Shown: piece by piece, positions 57,962 to 64,000 of the stretch
How the letters are laid out: each line of letters starts with the position of its first letter
How positions within the stretch are numbered: position 1 is the first letter of the stretch
Assembly (NCBI GenBank): GCA_947493325.1
Contig: CANLQI010000002.1
Span: forward strand, 124,001 to 188,000
From: an uncultured Sphingomonadaceae bacterium
Lineage (GTDB): Bacteria; Pseudomonadota; Alphaproteobacteria; Sphingomonadales; Sphingomonadaceae
DNA length: 64,000 bases
Reading direction: 5' to 3'
Notes under the pieces: model-generated
What the model was told of the DNA's origin: nothing
The model's input: the letters and a program-made list of their open reading frames with translations, nothing else
Database searches by the model: none
Translations under genes and position numbers: made by a program

Positions 57962-58713
57962 CGCTTCCCCTCCCCACCCGCCGTGATGAAGCATGGCGTT
58001 ATGCGGATCTCGCCGCGTTGGAGCCTGTCTGGGGTGATGTTGCAAATGTGACAGAGATTGTGGCTGTGCCCGCAGGCGAAACGCTGAACCGGCAGATTGT
58101 CATTCCGCCCGCCACCCAGGGCGTGTCCGTCACCGACCTGAACATCACCATCGGCAAGGGCGGGACATTCAACCTGCACCTGCTGAATGCCGCTGCGCAT
58201 TATGGACGCATGCATATCCGTGTGATGCTGGAAGAAGGCGCGCATTTTGAAATGGGCGGCGCGATTCTGGGCAGGGACGAAGAAACACTAGAGATTGTCA
58301 CCGAGACGATCCACGCCGCACCGAACGCGACCAGCAACCAGATTGTCCGCACCGTGCTCGCCGGGCGGGCCACAGGCACATTTATGGGCAAAGTGCATGT
58401 TGCACGCGATGCGCAGAAAACCGATGCCGCCCAGTCGGTAAAGGCGATGCTGCTTGACCGCACGGCGACGGCCAATGCGAAGCCTGAGCTGGAAATTTTT
58501 GCCGATGATGTCAAATGCGCGCACGGCGCGACAGTGGGCGAACTGGATAAACAGGCGCTATTCTACATGGCCTCACGCGGGCTTGATCCTGCCACGGCAC
58601 AGCGTCTGATGTTGCAGGCCTTTATCGCCGACAGTTTTGTCAATATTACGGATAATGCTGCGCGGGAAACCATTGAGAACAAGGCCCTGGAAGTGCTGGA
58701 GGCTTTGTCGTGA
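57958..58713 (+). CDS. sufD: Fe-S cluster assembly protein SufD
   Basis: RRDEAWRYADLAAL; LEIFADDVKCAHGATVGELDKQALFYMASRGLDPATAQRLMLQAFI. Confidence 0.95.
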   Translation: MTLPLPTRRDEAWRYADLAALEPVWGDVANVTEIVAVPAGETLNRQIVIPPATQGVSVTDLNITIGKGGTFNLHLLNAAAHYGRMHIRVMLEEGAHFEMGGAILGRDEETLEIVTETIHAAPNATSNQIVRTVLAGRATGTFMGKVHVARDAQKTDAAQSVKAMLLDRTATANAKPELEIFADDVKCAHGATVGELDKQALFYMASRGLDPATAQRLMLQAFIADSFVNITDNAARETIENKALEVLEALS

Positions 58714-59099
58714 TCTTGTCGCTTGCTCTTTTAACTACACCTGTTCCACCAACCCCGTTCCCGCACGAGGTTCAAGGTGTATGGGATGATAGTGAATATA
58801 GTTGCTCCCGTCCGAACTCAACAACGCGAATGGCGATAGTCGAATCCCACTTTATGGAAAATGACATTATTGGTTATTCTACTCGAATTAATCGACTGAG
58901 TTCGCAAGTTTTTGTCGTTGAAGTTTTGAGCACACATCCCAAAAAATACCACCAAACACTCAGGCGATACGAATTATCAGAAGATGGTAAAGTGTTGTTT
59001 ATTCAATCACATTCGACTCGCAAAAAAAGGACTGCAACGAACGCGCGAATTTTCATACGTTGCCCCAATCAAGAAAAAGCGATGGAGCAATTCAAATGA
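58710..59099 (+). CDS. Hypothetical secreted protein encoded between sufD and sufS
   Basis: ATGA overlap with sufD and overlap with sufS start; N-terminal hydrophobic segment; lower GC than neighbours. Confidence 0.65.
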   Translation: MILSLALLTTPVPPTPFPHEVQGVWDDSEYSCSRPNSTTRMAIVESHFMENDIIGYSTRINRLSSQVFVVEVLSTHPKKYHQTLRRYELSEDGKVLFIQSHSTRKKRTATNARIFIRCPNQEKAMEQFK

Positions 59100-60313
59100 C
59101 CGCTCTCAGCCAATTCATAACTCAATCTGAACATAGCACCGACTTCCCTGGCATCGAAAGCGGCTGGCATTATCTCGACACTGCAGCAACTTCGCAAAAA
59201 CCGCAGGCCGTGCTCGACGCCATCGCGCGCGGCTATGGCGAAGAATATGCCACCGTGCACCGCGGCGTTTATGCGCGCTCGGCCAATATGACGCTCGCCT
59301 ATGAAGCTGCACGCAATCGCGTGGCGGACTTTATCGGCGCGGCTTCTCCAAACGAATGCGTGTTCGTGCGCGGGGCGACCGAGGCGATCAATCTGGTCGC
59401 GGAAAGCTGGGGCAATGCCAATGTCGGTGCGGGCGACCGCATCATGCTCAGCCAGCTGGAACATCACAGCAATATCGTGCCATGGCAATTGCTGGCCGAA
59501 CGGACGGGCGCGCATATTGATGTGTGTCCGCTCACCGAAGATGGCCTGATTGACCTGGCGTGGCTGGAAGACAATCTGACGGAGCGGCACAAGTTGGTAG
59601 CGCTGGCGCATGTCTCCAATGTGCTGGGCAGCGTGCTTGGCGTAAAACGCGCCGCCAAGGCCGCGCATGCAGTTGGTGCGAAGCTGTTGCTCGATGGCTG
59701 CCAGGCGGCGCCGCGCATGCGGCTCAATATGTCTGAACTGGACTGTGATTTTTACGTATTTTCCGCGCACAAGCTCTATGGCCCGACTGGCATTGGCGTG
59801 CTGTGGGCGCGCGAGGATACATTGAACGCAATGCCGCCATGGCAGGGCGGCGGGTCAATGATCGACCGCGTGACATTTGACAAAACCACCTATGCGCCCG
59901 CGCCGGGCCGATTTGAGGCTGGCACGCCGCATATTGTCGGCGCACTGGGACTGGATGCTGCGATACAATATGTGGAGGGCATTGGCGTGGAGAATATCCA
60001 TGCCCATGAAACCGATTTGGTCGCAAAAACGCGCGATGCCCTGTCGGCCATCAATTCGGTGAAACTGCTCGGGCCAGCAAACAGCGCCGGGATTATCTCT
60101 TTCGAAGTGGAGGGGGTGCATCCCCATGATGTCGCTACTATATTGGACGAAAGCGGTGTCGCGATCCGCGCGGGCCATCACTGCGCACAGCCGTTAATGG
60201 ATTATATGGGCGTACCGGCGACAGCGCGGGCCAGCTTTGGTGTCTATAGCAATGATGCAGATGTGGAGGCGCTGGTGCAGGGCATTGAGCGCGTCCGCAA
60301 GATTTTTGGGTGA
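59096..60313 (+). CDS. sufS: Cysteine desulfurase SufS
   Basis: YLDTAATSQKPQAVLDAI, DFYVFSAHKLYGPTGIGVLW (PLP Lys), RAGHHCAQPLMDYMG (active Cys). Confidence 0.97.
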   Translation: MTALSQFITQSEHSTDFPGIESGWHYLDTAATSQKPQAVLDAIARGYGEEYATVHRGVYARSANMTLAYEAARNRVADFIGAASPNECVFVRGATEAINLVAESWGNANVGAGDRIMLSQLEHHSNIVPWQLLAERTGAHIDVCPLTEDGLIDLAWLEDNLTERHKLVALAHVSNVLGSVLGVKRAAKAAHAVGAKLLLDGCQAAPRMRLNMSELDCDFYVFSAHKLYGPTGIGVLWAREDTLNAMPPWQGGGSMIDRVTFDKTTYAPAPGRFEAGTPHIVGALGLDAAIQYVEGIGVENIHAHETDLVAKTRDALSAINSVKLLGPANSAGIISFEVEGVHPHDVATILDESGVAIRAGHHCAQPLMDYMGVPATARASFGVYSNDADVEALVQGIERVRKIFG

Positions 60314-60319
60314 AATGCA

Positions 60320-60820
60320 ATGAACGAAGAACGCAAAATCGCTGTTGAAGAAGTCGATGCCGTCGACAAGCCTGCCAAAGCGCGGGTCGATGATGCCGTC
60401 ATGGCGCCCTCCCCGCACGACGCTGAAGGCGATCTGGCGAAGTTGGAGCGCAAGCGTGACTATCTGGAAGGTTTTCTGGCCCAAAAACCCACCGAAGATC
60501 CTGCGGGCGAACCGGGCGGCGATGTATATGACGCAATTATCGACACGCTGAAAAGCATTTATGATCCTGAAATTCCCGTCAATATCTATGATCTTGGCCT
60601 GATTTACGGTGTCGAAGTCACCGATGATGGCCATGCGGTGGTCTCCATGACACTTACCACGCCGCATTGCCCCGTGGCCGAATCCATGCCGGGCGAAATT
60701 GAATTGCAGGTCGGCAGTGTGCCGGGCGTGGGCCATGCCGAAGTAAATCTCGTCTGGGATCCACCATGGGACCCCGGCAAGATGAGCGATGAAGCGAAAC
60801 TTGAATTGGGGATGTTATGA
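60320..60820 (+). CDS. SUF system assembly protein with DUF59/MIP18 domain (SufT-like)
   Basis: SIYDPEIPVNIYDLGLIYGVEV, MTLTTPHCPVAESMPGEIE. Confidence 0.93.
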   Translation: MNEERKIAVEEVDAVDKPAKARVDDAVMAPSPHDAEGDLAKLERKRDYLEGFLAQKPTEDPAGEPGGDVYDAIIDTLKSIYDPEIPVNIYDLGLIYGVEVTDDGHAVVSMTLTTPHCPVAESMPGEIELQVGSVPGVGHAEVNLVWDPPWDPGKMSDEAKLELGML

Positions 60821-61323
60821 CTGCCGAAACTCTCTCTGTGGAGATTGTACGTGCCGATTATGACAATCCGGTCCATGCGACCGCGGTTGTCGATATGTTA
60901 CGTGTCTATGCGGCCGATGCAATGGGCGGCGGCGAGGATTTGTCTGAGGACGTACAGCGCAATATTGTGCCGGGCCTGCGCGCGACACCCTGTGCCTTTT
61001 CGGTACTGGCGTTCATTGACGGCGAACCTGTGGGACTCGCCAACTGTTTTTTTGCTTTTTCGACGTTTGCCGCACGGCCGCTGGTGAATATACATGATGT
61101 CGTAGTGCGCGAAGGCCATCGCGGCGCGGGCATCGGCCGCAAGCTGTTCGCCGAAATAGAAAGCATCGCGCGCGCGGAAAACGCCTGCAAGGTCACACTG
61201 GAAGTGCTGGAAGGAAATACCCCGGCCAGAGGACTGTACAGCGCGCTTGGGTATGGCGATTATGTGCTCGACCCCGAAATGGGCAGGGCGGAATTCTGGC
61301 AAAAGAGGCTCACGTATGACTGA
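60817..61323 (+). CDS. GNAT family N-acetyltransferase
   Basis: VNIHDVVVREGHRGAGIGRKLFAEIESIARAENACKVTLEVLEGNTPARGLYSALGYGDY. Confidence 0.92.
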   Translation: MTAETLSVEIVRADYDNPVHATAVVDMLRVYAADAMGGGEDLSEDVQRNIVPGLRATPCAFSVLAFIDGEPVGLANCFFAFSTFAARPLVNIHDVVVREGHRGAGIGRKLFAEIESIARAENACKVTLEVLEGNTPARGLYSALGYGDYVLDPEMGRAEFWQKRLTYD

Positions 61324-61672
61324 CACGAAAACCCGCGAGAAGCCCGCGGCGATCACTCTGACACCCGCCGCTGAACAGCGTATTGCCAAACTGATGGCCA
61401 AGGCGCCGGATGATGCGATTGGCGTCAAGCTTTCCACCCCGCGCCGCGGGTGTAGTGGTCTCGCCTATTCGGTCGATTATGTCATTGAAGAAGCCAGGTT
61501 TGACGAGAAAATCGAAACCCCGGGCGGTATATTCTATGTCGACAGCGCATCGGTGCTCTACCTGATCGGTTCCATAATGGATTGGCAGGAAGATGACTTT
61601 ACTGCCGGATTCGTGTTCGAAAACCCCAATGCAACGGGTGCCTGCGGCTGCGGCGAAAGCTTTACCGTATAG
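61316..61672 (+). CDS. sufA: Iron-sulfur assembly scaffold/carrier (SufA/IscA/ErpA type)
   Basis: GVKLSTPRRGCSGLAYSVDYV...FVFENPNATGACGCGESF (C-x(n)-CGCG). Confidence 0.93.
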   Translation: MTDTKTREKPAAITLTPAAEQRIAKLMAKAPDDAIGVKLSTPRRGCSGLAYSVDYVIEEARFDEKIETPGGIFYVDSASVLYLIGSIMDWQEDDFTAGFVFENPNATGACGCGESFTV

Positions 61673-61682
61673 CTGTTGTCCC

Positions 61683-62120
61683 ATGGAGCTGCGACCTGCC
61701 GAAACCCGTGATATTGATATCTGGCACCAGATGCGATGCGCGCTGCATGATAGCTCCGGCCCGCAGGAGCTCCGCGACGAGCTGCCCGGTATTATTGCGG
61801 GGGAAGACTATCGCGGATGGATGCTGGAAGGTGCGGATGGCCGGATAATCGGCTTTGCCGAAACTGGCATCCGCAACTATGCTGAAGGTTGCCGGAGCGA
61901 CCATGTCCTGTACCTGGAAGCGATATGGGTAGAGCCCGGTTACAGACAGGGCGGTGTGGTTAGCTTCATTCTGCAGGAAATTGAAAAATGGGGGCGTGCC
62001 GGGGGATTCCGTGAAATGGCGTCCGACTGTCTGTTAGACAATGTAGTGAGCGAGAAATGGCACACATCATGCAGCTTCGAGGAAGTCGAACGGGCGATCC
62101 ATTTCAGAAAAGACCTTTAG
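61683..62120 (+). CDS. AAC(6')-like aminoglycoside N-acetyltransferase family (GNAT)
   Basis: IGFAETGIRNYAEGCRSDHVLYLEAIWVEPGYRQGGVVSFILQEIEKWGRAGGFREMASDCLLDNVVSEKWHTSCSFEEVERAIHFRKDL resembles AAC(6')-I proteins. Confidence 0.8.
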   Translation: MELRPAETRDIDIWHQMRCALHDSSGPQELRDELPGIIAGEDYRGWMLEGADGRIIGFAETGIRNYAEGCRSDHVLYLEAIWVEPGYRQGGVVSFILQEIEKWGRAGGFREMASDCLLDNVVSEKWHTSCSFEEVERAIHFRKDL

Positions 62121-62127
62121 GATGCGA

Positions 62128-62496
62128 CTAGCGCCTGAGCGCCGCCACGCACGATGCCCGGTCGGCATTGCGGCCATCGGGGGTGCGGGCGTCGACATAG
62201 GTGACAACCGCTTCACCCCGGTTTTGCGGATAGAGATAGGTATCAAGCACGCAGTCCCTGCTGGAAAACTGCAGTTTGCGGGCATCGCCTTCTCGCACAT
62301 CCAGCCGCGGCGCCCCGAACAGCCGTGTCAAGCCGCGCACATCCTGTCCCATCACCGCTTCCAGACCCTGTGTATTTGTCATGGGAATCTGTTTCGGTAC
62401 GGATGCTGTCGCCGTAGTTCGTGTAGCGGTACCTGACGAAACGCAGGCGGAAAGCGACAGTGTCAGTGCCGTGATGGCGTAGATACGGTTTTTCAT
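62128..62496 (-). CDS. Hypothetical lipoprotein
   Basis: LSLSACVSS lipobox; GLTRLFGAPRLDVREGDARKLQFSSRDCVLDTYLYP. Confidence 0.75.
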   Translation of the reverse strand: MKNRIYAITALTLSLSACVSSGTATRTTATASVPKQIPMTNTQGLEAVMGQDVRGLTRLFGAPRLDVREGDARKLQFSSRDCVLDTYLYPQNRGEAVVTYVDARTPDGRNADRASCVAALRR

Positions 62497-63227
62497 TCAA
62501 TGCCCCAATCGTGATTATGTGCGCCGCTATGCGCATTTTGCCGGCCATGCACAAGATGCGTTGCCATGGATGCGCCAATTATCGGGGCGAGCAGATTGAT
62601 GAACGGCACGAGGAAAATCGCAGCGGTCACCAAACCCAGCACGAATCGCGTGGAAAACGGGATGGTCCATTTGGGGTCGGACAGGCTGGGGCTGTGCCGC
62701 GCCACCACCATATCCTGCAAGTCACGGCCCAAAAGAAACGCATTGACGATAAGGAACGCGATCGGCAATCCAATGGCTGTCGGCAGCAATATGATATAGA
62801 TAGGCAGCGCCAAAAGGTTGAGCAGCAGCGCGCGCACCAAACTGCCTATCCCCATTTTGAGGCTCCGTACAAAGCCCACGCTTGCGGCATGCGATATAGT
62901 GGCGGAGTAATATTTGCGCTCCACCGCCATCACGATTTCATCGCCAAAAACCTGTAGCACTGCAATCGCCACCACACGGAACCAGAGCCAGCCGGCAAAA
63001 AATGTGGCAATCACCGCCAACAGGCCCACCAGCGCACTCTCTGTCCTGTCATCCAGACGCCATCCGGCATTATCCAGCGCCCATTCCACGCCAAAATACA
63101 GCCCGACCCCCAAGACCGCGAACAACACAAGCGTCAACGCAATCGTCTTGAGCAATAATATAAGAATGTTGCGCTCACCAAGCTGTGCCAGCGCCAGAGA
63201 AAATGCTTTTATCATGTCGGCGAGCAT
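62493..63227 (-). CDS. EI24/CysZ-like membrane protein
   Basis: EI24-type TM pattern with FLIVNAFLLGRDLQDMVVARH...RFVLGLVTAAIFLVPFINLLAPIIGASMATHLVH. Confidence 0.88.
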   Translation of the reverse strand: MLADMIKAFSLALAQLGERNILILLLKTIALTLVLFAVLGVGLYFGVEWALDNAGWRLDDRTESALVGLLAVIATFFAGWLWFRVVAIAVLQVFGDEIVMAVERKYYSATISHAASVGFVRSLKMGIGSLVRALLLNLLALPIYIILLPTAIGLPIAFLIVNAFLLGRDLQDMVVARHSPSLSDPKWTIPFSTRFVLGLVTAAIFLVPFINLLAPIIGASMATHLVHGRQNAHSGAHNHDWGIE

Positions 63228-63342
63228 CTTTGAGAGGAAAAGGCAGCAAGGTCAATTCTCCTTGAACCTTTGCTCGCGCTTCGTTACGGCGCGGCAACAC
63301 TGTTGATTTTAGGCCATACAGCAAAACGGAAAGAATTATCCT

Positions 63343-64000
63343 ATGACCAGCCCCGCCAAATATGATGTGATCGCTATCGGTAATGCCGTGGTAGATGTGA
63401 TCGCCTCATGCGAAGATGCGCTTATTGAAGAATTGCAGCTGAATCGCGGTGGCATGACACTGATCGACGAAGCGCGTGCCGACACACTCTATGCCGCAAT
63501 GGGGCCGGCCCGCGAGGTTTCGGGAGGTTCTGCCGCCAATACCCTGGCAGGGCTTGCCACGCTCGGGCTTGACTGCGCGTTTATCGGCCAGGTGGCTGAC
63601 GATCAACTGGGCGCGGTTTTCGCGCATGATATCCGGGCGACGGGCATTGACTATACCACCACACCGCGCAGCGGCGAGCCCGCCACAGGCCGTGTGCTTA
63701 TTTTCGTGACACCCGATGGCGAGCGGACGATGAATACCTTTTTGGGTGCTAGCCAGTTTCTGCCCAAAGCCGCGCTTGACGAAGAGCTGATTGCCAGCGC
63801 ATCTATACTTTATCTGGAAGGTTATCTTTGGGACCCCGAAGAACCGCGCGCCGCGATGCGCCGCGCCATTGATGTGGCACGCGCCGCAGGACGCAAGATC
63901 GCCTTTACCGCCAGCGAAAGCTTTGTCATCGAACGGCATGGTGATGACTTCCGCGAAATGATCGAAAACAGCCTGATCGACATATTGTTCGTGAACGAAC
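63343..64000 (+). CDS. Adenosine kinase / PfkB family carbohydrate kinase, truncated by window end
   Basis: read from sequence: MTSPAKYDVIAIGNAVVDVIASCEDALIEELQLNRGGMTLIDEARADTLYAAMGPAREVSGGSAANTLAGLATLGLDCAFIGQV; ORF open to the end. Confidence 0.88.
   Translation, partial: MTSPAKYDVIAIGNAVVDVIASCEDALIEELQLNRGGMTLIDEARADTLYAAMGPAREVSGGSAANTLAGLATLGLDCAFIGQVADDQLGAVFAHDIRATGIDYTTTPRSGEPATGRVLIFVTPDGERTMNTFLGASQFLPKAALDEELIASASILYLEGYLWDPEEPRAAMRRAIDVARAAGRKIAFTASESFVIERHGDDFREMIENSLIDILFVNE

Noticed and set aside
1-64000. tRNA, rRNA, CRISPR arrays, prophage or classical IS elements
   Set aside because: No convincing signatures found by eye; no transposase, integrase or phage structural ORF in the supplied track.

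Overview
This is a 64 kb chromosomal window from an alphaproteobacterium, most likely Sphingomonadales (inferred from gene content and style). Most of it is ordinary housekeeping sequence: metZ-like sulfhydrylase, fumarase, nrdA/nrdB, hemB, M23 peptidase, SUV3-like helicase, fdxA, carD, spoT/rsh, pmbA, rplM-rpsI, ctaA, thiS-thiG, a LytS/LytT-type pair, pyrD and a complete suf operon. The accessory or unusual parts, in rough order of interest, are: (1) a small GIY-YIG nuclease gene tightly bracketed by two copies of a bipartite 29-bp inverted-repeat element (856-1365), which looks like a nuclease/REP-type repeat unit; (2) two inverted 84-nt copies (4571-4654 on + and 4720-4803 on -) of a three-hairpin element in the gap between two convergent genes, diverged by compensatory changes in all three stems, which looks like an undescribed structured RNA or ssDNA element; (3) a DUF559 nuclease ORF lodged between nrdA and nrdB whose 3' end runs into another palindromic repeat family; (4) a two-gene R-M system with an NgoMIV-like endonuclease (predicted GCCGGC); (5) an AAC(6')-like acetyltransferase directly downstream of the suf operon; (6) a candidate sRNA with a strong terminator at ~52.6-52.78 kb; and (7) a ~90-bp bipartite CGTCATTCCCGC repeat family present at least five times. 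All calls come from reading the sequence and the supplied ORFs. No database search was run, so family names rest on recognised motifs.
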